DNA from: Brachyhypopomus gauderio
Lineage: Eukaryota > Chordata > Actinopteri > Gymnotiformes > Hypopomidae
Direction: 5' to 3'
Assembly: GCF_052324685.1 (NCBI RefSeq)
Contig: NC_135213.1
Location: forward strand, 41,784,200-41,848,199
DNA length: 64,000 nt
Shown in pieces: positions 1 through 11,420 of the stretch. A program made the translations under genes and the position numbers. The notes below the pieces were generated by a model that saw only the letters and a list, made by a program, of their open reading frames with translations, was not told the origin of the DNA and searched no databases. Positions within the stretch are counted from its first letter, which is position 1; each line of letters starts with the position of its first letter.

Positions 1-295
1 TTGACTCACTGTTGCCACTCCTCTTTTACCATCGTCAGTTTGTGGACTTATGATAGGAAAAACTCAAAGAATCTTGGTGACCTACAGGTTTGATTCATCT
101 GCCTTCCTAGTTAAGTCATGCGAACCATTTGCTGCAAAATTGGCTTTAGCTACATTGGCAATTCATTTTGTCTTCGTATTCCAGTGCATTGTACCGAACT
201 GCAATATCCATCTTAGATCAACTGAGATTTTGCATTTCTCTCTTTCCCACATGCAAGTTCTGAATTTCTTGGCACACATTACTGCTTTGCATCTA

Positions 296-611
296 CTAAA
301 AGCACTCCAGAGAAAGCTTCACTTCATACGTTCATGAGGTAGCTGTCGTTTGTACTTGTATTTTGGTGGTATTTTTGTTTTTTTTTTGTTTGTGTGCGTT
401 GTTTGTCTACTCTTGGAACATCCTGTGATTGGTTAGGGTAGGATTAGAGTTTAATTACGTTGGCCTCAGATTCTGGTTAATTCCAGGCTTCTTGTGCTAA
501 CCTTGTTGTTTGTTAGCTGTTGTTGGCAGTAATTAGTTGCTGCAGGTGCACTTGCCGCCATGCTCCAAGGAGTGAATTGGGGGCGGATACATTTTTTCTC
601 CAGCTTTGTTA
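296..611. repeat. 316-bp block present only in long cassettes
   Basis: Long cassettes carry this block between the Asp and Met genes; short ones jump directly from TTTGCATCTA to GTTCTTCCTC. It is bounded by TA at both sides (294-295 and 610-611), so it could be a TA-flanked insertion such as a small Tc1/mariner-like non-autonomous element, or a deletion through TA microhomology in the short units. Terminal inverted similarity is weak at best. It has a variable T run and no gene. Other copies: 2272-2588, 4249-4563, 6224-6539, 8200-8515, 24109-24424, 27745-28060, 29721-30037, 31698-32014, 35333-35647, 37308-37623, 40944-41259, 42920-43235, 44886-45202, 48521-48836, 50497-50813, 54134-54449, 57770-58085, 63068-63385. 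Confidence 0.8.
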
Positions 612-642
612 GTTCTTCCTCAGCCTCGCTTCTTCTTTCCTA

Positions 643-715
643 GCCTCGTTAGCGCAGTAGGTAGCGCGTCAGTCTCATAATCTGAAGGTCGTGAGTTCGA
701 CCCTCACACGGGGCA
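643..715 (+). tRNA. tRNA-Met(CAT), elongator type, cassette 1
   Basis: 73 nt, read by Pol III to give elongator methionine tRNA. The acceptor stem GCCTCGT pairs with ACGGGGC, the D stem is GCGC/GCGC, the anticodon CAT is at 676-678, and the T arm GTGAG-TTCGACC-CTCAC holds the B box. The discriminator is A and no CCA is encoded. It is close to the vertebrate elongator tRNA-Met sequence as I know it. A T5 run at 724-728 is the likely terminator. Long spacer upstream. Confidence 0.97.
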
Positions 716-723
716 GCAGAAGC

Positions 724-728
724 TTTTT
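724..728 (+). terminator. Pol III T5 terminator of tRNA-Met
   Basis: Five T residues start 9 nt after the tRNA-Met 3' end. The run recurs at the same distance after the other tRNA-Met copies. Confidence 0.8.
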
Positions 729-1298
729 GAAAAGATTGACGAGCCCCCAAAAGATGCTCAAACGCTCTTTCCTTATTCACTCGCATGCTGAGCACACCCC
801 CTACCTGAAAATAGTATTGGCACATGACTCTTACAGGTCATCCCTAGTTGATTCAAGCTGTGCTTTTTCTTTTGTAAATTCGCGTGTACACAGCAAGTTG
901 TGTTGCATCCAATTCAATTCTCTCCACTGACCGTTCAGTCAATACCTTGATGGCGTCTGTATTGACACCTCTACTGAGACATCAAGCTGCCTCTTTTGAG
1001 CATGTTCGCTCCCAGATCAAACTGCAGTGTCGTGGTGCCAACACAGAATAATGGACCACGTCGGACACTTTTCACTTTTGATTCTTTTTGATTCACTTTT
1101 GATGACACGCTTTTGAATACCTGATCACCTGGAATTGGTACCAGCTTGAAGTTAATAGTGAGTAGACTTATGGAGATTCATTTATTTGAATTTTCTTCTC
1201 AAGCCATTTGCAACTCAGAAGCAATGACACTTGTGCACTCATCATTGAGCTTGAGGAAGTCCAAGGAATTGATCTCTATGTTAATCTCGCTCCGCCGA

Positions 1299-1380
1299 GC
1301 TGCGATGGCCGAGAGGTTAAGGCGTTGGACTTGAAATCCAATGGGGTTTCCCCGCGCAGGTTTGACTCCTGCTTGCAGCG
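1299..1380 (+). tRNA. tRNA-Ser(TGA), cassette 1, T-loop variant
   Basis: 82 nt with a long variable arm, as class II tRNA-Ser requires. The acceptor GCTGCGA pairs with TTGCAGC with one G-U, the anticodon TGA is at 1332-1334, the variable arm stem is GGGG/CCCC, and the discriminator is G. In this copy the T loop reads TTTGACT instead of TTCGACT, changing the invariant C56 that pairs with G19 and is part of the B box. It may be a weak or inactive gene. The first run of four T is about 57 nt downstream. Confidence 0.9.
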
Positions 1381-1774
1381 TGAGTGTCTTGTTGGGCGTG
1401 TGGAAAGAGAGAGTGTGCTCTCTTCCTGCTAGCCAGTTTTAAATATGCTTCTCATGCCATTTGCAACTTTGTGCTGCCAAACTTTAGCAGTCCTAACTGA
1501 TCCTGAAATAGTCCCAGGAATTGAGTTACAAATGGCTGCTTCGTCGTTACAATGTGTTGGCATGGAAATGCAGTGGGGTCTCTTGCAGCGTAGAGGATTA
1601 ACTTGCCTCTCTAATGTGATTTGTGATGAGACCTTATGCCACCAGTGGGGAGAGCTTGCACTCACAGGTGCTTCATCCAAAGATCTTCATGCAACATAGC
1701 GATGTCTTGTTTCAGGTAAAAGAAAAAGTGCCACATTCTTTCATGGCCGGTCACTGGTTGCTCCGCCTTGCGCT

Positions 1775-1778
1775 AAAA
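1775..1778 (-). terminator. Pol III T4 terminator of tRNA-Asp
   Basis: Read on the minus strand, four T residues lie 6 nt after the tRNA-Asp 3' end. The same run follows the other Asp copies. Confidence 0.75.
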
Positions 1779-1784
1779 GAGGGT

Positions 1785-1856
1785 CTCCCCGTCGGGGAAT
1801 CGAACCCCGGTCTTCCGCGTGACAGGCGGAGATACTATCCACTATACTAACGAGGA
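1785..1856 (-). tRNA. tRNA-Asp(GTC), cassette 1
   Basis: 72 nt on the minus strand. The acceptor TCCTCGT pairs with ACGGGGA, the anticodon GTC is at 1821-1823, the anticodon stem is TCCGC/GCGGA, the T arm is CGGGG-TTCGATT-CCCCG, and the discriminator is G. It closely matches vertebrate tRNA-Asp as I know it. A T4 run on its own strand (A4 on + at 1775-1778) lies just past the 3' end as terminator. Confidence 0.97.
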
Positions 1857-1878
1857 CACGTGCTGTGTCTCGCAGTGA

Positions 1879-1896
1879 TGCTGAGTCAGGTGACGT
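1879..1896. promoter_or_regulatory. MARE-like and CRE-like motifs upstream of tRNA-Asp
   Basis: TGCTGAGTCA (1879-1888) matches a Maf/AP-1 type element and TGACGT (1891-1896) is a CRE core. They lie 22-40 bp upstream of the tRNA-Asp 5' end and recur in the other cassettes. Function is inferred only; tRNA promoters are mainly internal. Confidence 0.25.
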
Positions 1897-2619
1897 GCAC
1901 TTGTCCCCTTGATTTTAAAGTACTCTGAATCATTGTGCCTGCAAGGAGGTGGTAAAAAGAACACATTGTGGTGATATTGACTCACTGTTGCCACTCCTCT
2001 TTTACCATCGTCAGTTTGTGGACTTATGATAGGAAAAACTCAAAGAATCTTGGTGACCTACAGGTTTGATTCATCTGCCTTCCTAGTTAAGTCATGCGAA
2101 CCATTTGCTGCAAAATTGGCTTTAGCTACATTGGCAATTCATTTTGTCTTTGTATTCCAGTGCATTGTACCGAACTGCAATATCCATCTTAGATCAACTG
2201 AGATTTTGCATTTCTCTCTTTCCCACATGCAAGTTCTGAATTTCTTGGCACACATTACTGCTTTGCATCTACTAAAAGCACTCCAGAGAAAGCTTCACTT
2301 CATACCTTCATGAGGTAGGTGTCGTTTGTACTTGTATTTTGGTGGTATTTTTGTTTTTTTTTTTGTTTGTGTGCGTTGTTTGTCTACTCTTGGAACATCC
2401 TGTCATTGGTTAGGGTAGGATTAGAGTTTAATTACGTTGGCCTCAGATTCTGGTTAATTCCAGGCTTCTTGTGCTAACCTTGTTGTTTGTTAGCTGTTGT
2501 TGGCAGTAATTAGTTGCTGCAGGTGCACTTGCCGCCATGCTCCAAGGAGTGAATTGGGGGCGGATACATTTTTTCTCCAGCTTTGTTAGTTCTTCCTCAG
2601 CCTCGCTTCTTCTTTACTA

Positions 2620-2692
2620 GCCTCGTTAGCGCAGTAGGTAGCGCGTCAGTCTCATAATCTGAAGGTCGTGAGTTCGACCCTCACACGGGGCA
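2620..2692 (+). tRNA. tRNA-Met(CAT), cassette 2
   Basis: Standard copy with no change seen in stems or internal boxes. Long spacer upstream. Confidence 0.97.
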
Positions 2693-3275
2693 GCAGAAGC
2701 TTTTTGAAAAGATTGACGAGCCCCCAAAAGATGCTCAAACGCTCTTTCCTTATTCACTCGCATGCTGAGCACACCCCCTACCTGAAAATAGTATTGGCAC
2801 ATGACTCTTACAGGTCATCCCTAGTTGATTCAAGCTGTGCTTTTTCTTTTGTAAATTCGCGTGTACACAGCAAGTTGTGTTGCATCCAATTCAATTCTCT
2901 CCACTGACCGTTCAGTCAATACCTTGATGGCGTCTGTATTGACACCTCTACTGAGACATCAAGCTGCCTCTTTTGAGCATGTTCGCTCCCAGATCAAACT
3001 GCAGTGTCGTGGTGCCAACACAGAATAATGGACCACGTCGGACACTTTTCACTTTTGATTCTTTTTGATTCACTTTTGATGACACGCTTTTGAATACCTG
3101 ATCACCTGGAATTGGTACCAGCTTGAAGTTAATAGTGAGTAGACTTATGGAGATTCATTTATTTGAATTTTCTTCTCAAGCCATTTGCAACTCAGAAGCA
3201 ATGACACTTGTGCACTCATCATTGAGCTTGAGGAAGTCCAAGGAATTGATCTCTATGTTACTCTCACTCCGCCGA

Positions 3276-3357
3276 GCTGCGATGGCCGAGAGGTTAAGGC
3301 GTTGGACTTGAAATCCAATGGGGTTTCCCCGCGCAGGTTCGACTCCTGCTTGCAGCG
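3276..3357 (+). tRNA. tRNA-Ser(TGA), cassette 2
   Basis: Standard copy with T loop TTCGACT, so the B box is intact here, unlike cassette 1. Confidence 0.97.
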
Positions 3358-3761
3358 TGAGTGTCTTGTTGGGCGTGTGGAAAGAGAGACTGTGCTCTCT
3401 TCCTGCTAGCCAGTTTTAAATATGCTTCTCATGCCATTTGCAACTTTGTGCTGCCAAACTTTAGCAGTCCTAACTGATCCTGAAATAGTCCCAGGAATTG
3501 AGTTACAAATGGCTGCTTCGTCGTTACAATGTGTTGGCATGGAAATGCAGTGGGGTCTCTTACAGCGTAGAGGATTAACTTGCCTCTCTAATGTGATTTG
3601 TGATGAGACCTTATGCCACCAGTGGGGAGAGCTTGCACTCACAGGTGCTTCATCCAAAGATCTTCATGCAACATAGCGATGTCTTGTTTCAGGTAAAAGA
3701 AAAAGTGCCACATTCTTTCATGGCCGGTCACTGGTTGCTCCGCCTTGCGCTAAAAGAGGGT

Positions 3762-3833
3762 CTCCCCGTCGGGGAATCGAACCCCGGTCTTCCGCGTGAC
3801 AGGCGGAGATACTATCCACTATACTAACGAGGA
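3762..3833 (-). tRNA. tRNA-Asp(GTC), cassette 2
   Basis: Standard copy with all stems paired. Confidence 0.97.
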
Positions 3834-4594
3834 CACGTGCTGTGTCTCGCAGTGATGCTGAGTCAGGTGACGTGCACTTGTCCCCTTGATTTTAAAGTAC
3901 TCTGAATCATTGTGCCTGCAAGGAGGTGGTAAAAAGAACACATTGTGGTGATATTGACTCACTGTTGCCACTCCTCTTTTACCATCGTCAGTTTGTGGAC
4001 TTATGATAGGAAAAACTCAAAGAATCTTGGTGACCTACAGGTTTGATTCATCTGCCTTCCTAGTTAAGTCATGCGAACCATTTGCTGCAAAATTGGCTTT
4101 AGCTACATTGGCAATTCATTTTGTCTTCGTATTCCAGTGCATTGTACCGAACTGCAATATCCATCTTAGATCAACTGAGATTTTGCATTTCTCTCTTTCC
4201 CACATGCAAGTTCTGAATTTCTTGGCACACATTACTGCTTTGCATCTACTAAAAGCACTCCAGAGAAAGCTTCACTTCATACCTTCATGAGGTAGGTGTC
4301 GTTTGTACTTGTATTTTGGTGGTATTTTTGTTTTTTTTTGTTTGTGTGCGTTGTTTGTCTACTCTTGGAACATCCTGTGATTGGTTAGGGTAGGATTAGA
4401 GTTTAATTACGTTGGCCTCAGATTCTGGTTAATTCCAGGCTTCTTGTGCTAACCTTGTTGTTTGTTAGCTGTTGTTGGCAGTAATTAGTTGCTGCAGGTG
4501 CACTTGCCGCCATGCTCCAAGGAGTGAATTGGGGGCGGATACATTTTTTCTCCAGCTTTGTTAGTTCTTCCTCAGCCTCGCTTCTTCTTTCCTA

Positions 4595-4667
4595 GCCTCG
4601 TTAGCGCAGTAGGTAGCGCGTCAGTCTCATAATCTGAAGGTTGTGAGTTCGACCCTCACACGGGGCA
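4595..4667 (+). tRNA. tRNA-Met(CAT), cassette 3
   Basis: The variable loop reads AGGTT instead of AGGTC, which changes position 48 only. Long spacer upstream. Confidence 0.95.
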
Positions 4668-5250
4668 GCAGAAGCTTTTTGAAAAGATTGACGAGCCCCC
4701 AAAAGATGCTCAAACGCTCTTTCCTTATTCACTCGCATGCTGAGCACACCCCCTACCTGAAAATAGTATTGGCACATGACTCTTACAGGTCATCCCTAGT
4801 TGATTCAAGCTGTGCTTTTTCTTTTGTAAATTCGCGTGTACACAGCAAGTTGTGTTGCATCCAATTCAATTCTCTCCACTGACCGTTCAGTCAATACCTT
4901 GATGGCGTCTGTATTGACACCTCTACTGAGACATCAAGCTGCCTCTTTTGAGCATGTTCGCTCCCAGATCAAACTGCAGTGTCGTGGTGCCAACACAGAA
5001 TAATGGACCACGTCGGACACTTTTCACTTTTGATTCTTTTTGATTCACTTTTGATGACACGCTTTTGAATACCTGATCACCTGGAATTGGTACCAGCTTG
5101 AAGTTAATAGTGAGTAGACTTATGGAGATTCATTTATTTGAATTTTCTTCTCAAGCCATTTGCAACTCAGAAGCAATGACACTTGTGCACTCATCATTGA
5201 GCTTGAGGAAGTCCAAGGAATTGATCTCTATGTTACTCTCGCTCCGCCGA

Positions 5251-5332
5251 GCTGCGATGGCCGAGAGGTTAAGGCGTTGGACTTGAAATCCAATGGGGTT
5301 TCCCCGCGCAGGTTCGACTCCTGCTTGCAGCG
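5251..5332 (+). tRNA. tRNA-Ser(TGA), cassette 3
   Basis: Standard copy with an intact T loop. Confidence 0.97.
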
Positions 5333-5736
5333 TGAGTGTCTTGTTGGGCGTGTGGAAAGAGAGAGTGTGCTCTCTTCCTGCTAGCCAGTTTTAAATATGC
5401 TTCTCATGCCATTTGCAACTTTGTGCTGCCAAACTTTAGCAGTCCTAACTGATCCTGAAATAGTCCCAGGAATTGAGTTACAAATGGCTGCTTCGTCGTT
5501 ACAATGTGTTGGCATGGAAATGCAGTGGGGTCTCTTGCAGCGTAGAGGATTAACTTGCCTCTCTAATGTGATTTGTGATGAGACCTTATGCCACCAGTGG
5601 GGAGAGCTTGCACTCACAGGTGCTTCATCCAAAGATCTTCATGCAACATAGCGATGTCTTGTTTCAGGTAAAAGAAAAAGTGCCACATTCTTTCATGGCC
5701 GGTCACTGGTTGCTCCGCCTTGCGCTAAAAGAGGGT

Positions 5737-5808
5737 CTCCCCGTCGGGGAATCGAACCCCGGTCTTCCGCGTGACAGGCGGAGATACTATCCACTATACT
5801 AACGAGGA
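5737..5808 (-). tRNA. tRNA-Asp(GTC), cassette 3
   Basis: Standard copy. Confidence 0.97.
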
Positions 5809-6570
5809 CACGTGCTGTGTCTCGCAGTGATGCTGAGTCAGGTGACGTGCACTTGTCCCCTTGATTTTAAAGTACTCTGAATCATTGTGCCTGCAAGGAG
5901 GTGGTAAAAAGAACACATTGTGGTGATATTGACTCACTGTTGCCACTCCTCTTTTACCATCGTCAGTTTGTGGACTTATGATAGGAAAAACTCAAAGAAT
6001 CTTGGTGACCTACAGGTTTGATTCATCTGCCTTCCTAGTTAAGTCATGCGAACCATTTGCTGCAAAATTGGCTTTAGCTACATTGGCAATTCATTTTGTC
6101 TTCGTATTCCAGTGCATTGTACCGAACTGCAATATCCATCTTAGATCAACTGAGATTTTGCATTTCTCTCTTTCCCACATGCAAGTTCTGAATTTCTTGG
6201 CACACATTACTGCTTTGCATCTACTAAAAGCACTCCAGAGAAAGCTTCACTTCATACGTTCATGAGGTAGCTGTCGTTTGTACTTGTATTTTGGTGGTAT
6301 TTTTGTTTTTTTTTTGTTTGTGTGCGTTGTTTGTCTACTCTTGGAACATCCTGTGATTGGTTAGGGTAGGATTAGAGTTTAATTACGTTGGCCTCAGATT
6401 CTGGTTAATTCCAGGCTTCTTGTGCTAACCTTGTTGTTTGTTAGCTGTTGTTGGCAGTAATTAGTTGCTGCAGGTGCACTTGCCGCCATGCTCCAAGGAG
6501 TGAATTGGGGGCGGATACATTTTTTCTCCAGCTTTGTTAGTTCTTCCTCAGCCTCGCTTCTTCTTTCCTA

Positions 6571-6643
6571 GCCTCGTTAGCGCAGTAGGTAGCGCGTCAG
6601 TCTCATAATCTGAAGGTCGTGAGTTCGACCCTCACACGGGGCA
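6571..6643 (+). tRNA. tRNA-Met(CAT), cassette 4
   Basis: Standard copy. Long spacer upstream; its cassette repeats cassette 1 at 5928 bp. Confidence 0.97.
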
Positions 6644-7226
6644 GCAGAAGCTTTTTGAAAAGATTGACGAGCCCCCAAAAGATGCTCAAACGCTCTTTCC
6701 TTATTCACTCGCATGCTGAGCACACCCCCTACCTGAAAATAGTATTGGCACATGACTCTTACAGGTCATCCCTAGTTGATTCAAGCTGTGCTTTTTCTTT
6801 TGTAAATTCGCGTGTACACAGCAAGTTGTGTTGCATCCAATTCAATTCTCTCCACTGACCGTTCAGTCAATACCTTGATGGCGTCTGTATTGACACCTCT
6901 ACTGAGACATCAAGCTGCCTCTTTTGAGCATGTTCGCTCCCAGATCAAACTGCAGTGTCGTGGTGCCAACACAGAATAATGGACCACGTCGGACACTTTT
7001 CACTTTTGATTCTTTTTGATTCACTTTTGATGACACGCTTTTGAATACCTGATCACCTGGAATTGGTACCAGCTTGAAGTTAATAGTGAGTAGACTTATG
7101 GAGATTCATTTATTTGAATTTTCTTCTCAAGCCATTTGCAACTCAGAAGCAATGACACTTGTGCACTCATCATTGAGCTTGAGGAAGTCCAAGGAATTGA
7201 TCTCTATGTTAATCTCGCTCCGCCGA

Positions 7227-7308
7227 GCTGCGATGGCCGAGAGGTTAAGGCGTTGGACTTGAAATCCAATGGGGTTTCCCCGCGCAGGTTTGACTCCTGC
7301 TTGCAGCG
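7227..7308 (+). tRNA. tRNA-Ser(TGA), cassette 4, T-loop variant
   Basis: Carries the same C56-to-T change (TTTGACT) as cassette 1, which marks the two as duplicates. The B box is weakened. Confidence 0.9.
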
Positions 7309-7712
7309 TGAGTGTCTTGTTGGGCGTGTGGAAAGAGAGAGTGTGCTCTCTTCCTGCTAGCCAGTTTTAAATATGCTTCTCATGCCATTTGCAACTTTGT
7401 GCTGCCAAACTTTAGCAGTCCTAACTGATCCTGAAATAGTCCCAGGAATTGAGTTACAAATGGCTGCTTCGTCGTTACAATGTGTTGGCATGGAAATGCA
7501 GTGGGGTCTCTTGCAGCGTAGAGGATTAACTTGCCTCTCTAATGTGATTTGTGATGAGACCTTATGCCACCAGTGGGGAGAGCTTGCACTCACAGGTGCT
7601 TCATCCAAAGATCTTCATGCAACATAGCGATGTCTTGTTTCAGGTAAAAGAAAAAGTGCCACATTCTTTCATGGCCGGTCACTGGTTGCTCCGCCTTGCG
7701 CTAAAAGAGGGT

Positions 7713-7784
7713 CTCCCCGTCGGGGAATCGAACCCCGGTCTTCCGCGTGACAGGCGGAGATACTATCCACTATACTAACGAGGA
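7713..7784 (-). tRNA. tRNA-Asp(GTC), cassette 4
   Basis: Standard copy. Confidence 0.97.
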
Positions 7785-8546
7785 CACGTGCTGTGTCTCG
7801 CAGTGATGCTGAGTCAGGTGACGTGCACTTGTCCCCTTGATTTTAAAGTACTCTGAATCATTGTGCCTGCAAGGAGGTGGTAAAAAGAACACATTGTGGT
7901 GATATTGACTCACTGTTGCCACTCCTCTTTTACCATCGTCAGTTTGTGGACTTATGATAGGAAAAACTCAAAGAATCTTGGTGACCTACAGGTTTGATTC
8001 ATCTGCCTTCCTAGTTAAGTCATGCGAACCATTTGCTGCAAAATTGGCTTTAGCTACATTGGCAATTCATTTTGTCTTCGTATTCCAGTGCATTGTACCG
8101 AACTGCAATATCCATCTTAGATCAACTGAGATTTTGCATTTCTCTCTTTCCCACATGCAAGTTCTGAATTTCTTGGCACACATTACTGCTTTGCATCTAC
8201 TAAAAGCACTCCAGAGAAAGCTTCACTTCATACCTTCATGAGGTAGCTGTCGTTTGTACTTGTATTTTGGTGGTATTTTTGTTTTTTTTTTGTTTGTGTG
8301 CGTTGTTTGTCTACTCTTGGAACATCCTGTGATTGGTTAGGGTAGGATTAGAGTTTAATTACGTTGGCCTCAGATTCTGGTTAATTCCAGGCTTCTTGTG
8401 CTAACCTTGTTGTTTGTTAGCTGTTGTTGGCAGTAATTAGTTGCTGCAGGTGCACTTGCCGCCATGCTCCAAGGAGTGAATTGGGGGCGGATACATTTTT
8501 TCTCCAGCTTTGTTAGTTCTTCCTCAGCCTCGCTTCTTCTTTCCTA

Positions 8547-8619
8547 GCCTCGTTAGCGCAGTAGGTAGCGCGTCAGTCTCATAATCTGAAGGTCGTGAGT
8601 TCGACCCTCACACGGGGCA
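8547..8619 (+). tRNA. tRNA-Met(CAT), cassette 5
   Basis: Standard copy. Long spacer upstream. Confidence 0.97.
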
Positions 8620-9202
8620 GCAGAAGCTTTTTGAAAAGATTGACGAGCCCCCAAAAGATGCTCAAACGCTCTTTCCTTATTCACTCGCATGCTGAGCACA
8701 CCCCCTACCTGAAAATAGTATTGGCACATGACTCTTACAGGTCATCCCTAGTTGATTCAAGCTGTGCTTTTTCTTTTGTAAATTCGCGTGTACACAGCAA
8801 GTTGTGTTGCATCCAATTCAATTCTCTCCACTGACCGTTCAGTCAATACCTTGATGGCGTCTGTATTGACACCTCTACTGAGACATCAAGCTGCCTCTTT
8901 TGAGCATGTTCGCTCCCAGATCAAACTGCAGTGTCGTGGTGCCAACACAGAATAATGGACCACGTCGGACACTTTTCACTTTTGATTCTTTTTGATTCAC
9001 TTTTGATGACACGCTTTTGAATACCTGATCACCTGGAATTGGTACCAGCTTGAAGTTAATAGTGAGTAGACTTATGGAGATTCATTTATTTGAATTTTCT
9101 TCTCAAGCCATTTGCAACTCAGAAGCAATGACACTTGTGCACTCATCATTGAGCTTGAGGAAGTCCAAGGAATTGATCTCTATGTTAATCTCGCTCCGCC
9201 GA

Positions 9203-9284
9203 GCTGCGATGGCCGAGAGGTTAAGGCGTTGGACTTGAAATCCAATGGGGTTTCCCCGCGCAGGTTCGACTCCTGCTTGCAGCG
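9203..9284 (+). tRNA. tRNA-Ser(TGA), cassette 5
   Basis: Standard copy with an intact T loop; the downstream flank has CATGTGG in place of CGTGTGG. Confidence 0.97.
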
Positions 9285-9688
9285 TGAGTGTCTTGTTGGG
9301 CATGTGGAAAGAGAGAGTGTGCTCTCTTCCTGCTAGCCAGTTTTAAATATGCTTCTCATGCCATTTGCAACTTTGTGCTGCCAAACTTTAGCAGTCCTAA
9401 CTGATCCTGAAATAGTCCCAGGAATTGAGTTACAAATGGCTGCTTCGTCGTTACAATGTGTTGGCATGGAAATGCAGTGGGGTCTCTTGCAGCGTAGAGG
9501 ATTAACTTGCCTCTCTAATGTGATTTGTGATGAGACCTTATGCCACCAGTGGGGAGAGCTTGCACTCACAGGTGCTTCATCCAAAGATCTTCATGCAACA
9601 TAGCGATGTCTTGTTTCAGGTAAAAGAAAAAGTGCCACATTCTTTCATGGCCGGTCACTGGTTGCTCCGCCTTGCGCTAAAAGAGGGT

Positions 9689-9760
9689 CTCCCCGTCGGG
9701 GAATCGAACCCCGGTCTTCCGCGTGACAGGCGGAGATACTATCCACTATACTAACGAGGA
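9689..9760 (-). tRNA. tRNA-Asp(GTC), cassette 5
   Basis: Standard copy. Confidence 0.97.
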
Positions 9761-10206
9761 CACGTGCTGTGTCTCGCAGTGATGCTGAGTCAGGTGACGT
9801 GCACTTGTCCCCTTGATTTTAAAGTACTCTGAATCATTGTGCCTGCAAGGAGGTGGTAAAAAGAACACATTGTGGTGATATTGACTCACTGTTGCCACTC
9901 CTCTTTTACCATCGTCAGTTTGTGGACTTATGATAGGAAAAACTCAAAGAATCTTGGTGACTTACAGGTTTGATTCATCTGCCTTCCTAGTTAAGTCATG
10001 CAAACAATTTGCTGCAAAATTGGCTTTAGCTACATTGGCAATTCATTTTGTCTTTGTATTCCAGTGCATTGTACCGAACTGCAATATCCATCTTAGATCA
10101 ACTGAGATTTTGCATTTCTCTCTTTCCCACATGCAAGTTCTGAATTTCTTGGCACACATTACTGCTTTGCATCTAGTTCTTCCTCAGCCTCGCTTCTTCT
10201 TTCCTA

Positions 10207-10279
10207 GCCTCGTTAGCGCAGTAGGTAGCGCGTCAGTCTCATAATCTGAAGGTCGTGAGTTCGACCCTCACACGGGGCA
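10207..10279 (+). tRNA. tRNA-Met(CAT), cassette 6
   Basis: Standard copy. The first one in the window with the short upstream spacer. Confidence 0.97.
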
Positions 10280-10862
10280 GCAGAAGCTTTTTGAAAAGAT
10301 TGACGAGCCCCCAAAAGATGCTCAAACGCTCTTTCCTTATTCACTCGCATGCTGAGCACACCCCCTACCTGAAAATAGTATTGGCACATGACTCTTACAG
10401 GTCATCCCTAGTTGATTCAAGCTGTGCTTTTTCTTTTGTAAATTCGCGTGTACACAGCAAGTTGTGTTGCATCCAATTCAATTCTCTCCACTGACCGTTC
10501 AGTCAATACCTTGATGGCGTCTGTATTGACACCTCTACTGAGACATCAAGCTGCCTCTTTTGAGCATGTTCGCTCCCAGATCAAACTGCAGTGTCGTGGT
10601 GCCAACACAGAATAATGGACCACGTCGGACACTTTTCACTTTTGATTCTTTTTGATTCACTTTTGATGACACGCTTTTGAATACCTGATCACCTGGAATT
10701 GGTACCAGCTTGAAGTTAATAGTGAGTAGACTTATGGAGATTCATTTATTTGAATTTTCTTCTCAAGCCATTTGCAACTCAGAAGCAATGACACTTGTGC
10801 ACTCATCATTGAGCTTGAGGAAGTCCAAGGAATTGATCTCTATGTTAATCTCGCTCCGCCGA

Positions 10863-10944
10863 GCTGCGATGGCCGAGAGGTTAAGGCGTTGGACTTGAAA
10901 TCCAATGGGGTTTCCCCGCGCAGGTTCGACTCCTGCTTGCAGCG
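10863..10944 (+). tRNA. tRNA-Ser(TGA), cassette 6
   Basis: Standard copy. Confidence 0.97.
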
Positions 10945-11348
10945 TGAGTGTCTTGTTGGGCGTGTGGAAAGAGAGAGTGTGCTCTCTTCCTGCTAGCCAG
11001 TTTTAAATATGCTTCTCATGCCATTTGCAACTTTGTGCTGCCAAACTTTAGCAGTCCTAACTGATCCTGAAATAGTCCCAGGAATTGAGTTACAAATGCC
11101 TGCTTCGTCGTTACAATGTGTTGGCATGGAAATGCAGTGGGGTCTCTTGCAGCGTAGAGGATTAACTTGCCTCTCTAATGTGATTTGTGATGAGACCTTA
11201 TGCCACCAGTGGGGAGAGCTTGCACTCACAGGTGCTTCATCCAAAGATCTTCATGCAACATAGCGATGTCTTGTTTCAGGTAAAAGAAAAAGTGCCACAT
11301 TCTTTCATGGCCGGTCACTGGTTGCTCCGCCTTGCGCTAAAAGAGGGT

Positions 11349-11420
11349 CTCCCCGTCGGGGAATCGAACCCCGGTCTTCCGCGTGACAGGCGGAGATACT
11401 ATCCACTATACTAACGAGGA
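11349..11420 (-). tRNA. tRNA-Asp(GTC), cassette 6
   Basis: Standard copy. Confidence 0.97.

Noticed and set aside
50-337. 95-104 aa reading frame repeated in nearly every cassette
   Set aside because: Identity between copies is equally high in non-coding parts, the frame changes its C-terminus with the spacer type and, in short cassettes, runs through the tRNA-Met gene. No codon or domain signal.
691-930. 79 aa frame overlapping tRNA-Met
   Set aside because: Begins inside the tRNA T arm; conserved only as part of the array.
1208-1432. 74 aa and 62 aa frames across tRNA-Ser
   Set aside because: They read through the tRNA gene and have no support as proteins.
1429-1680. 83 aa minus frame and 84 aa plus frame in the Ser-Asp spacer
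   Set aside because: Overlapping antiparallel frames in a homogenised spacer; the 84 aa frame is interrupted in several cassettes by a C-to-A change.
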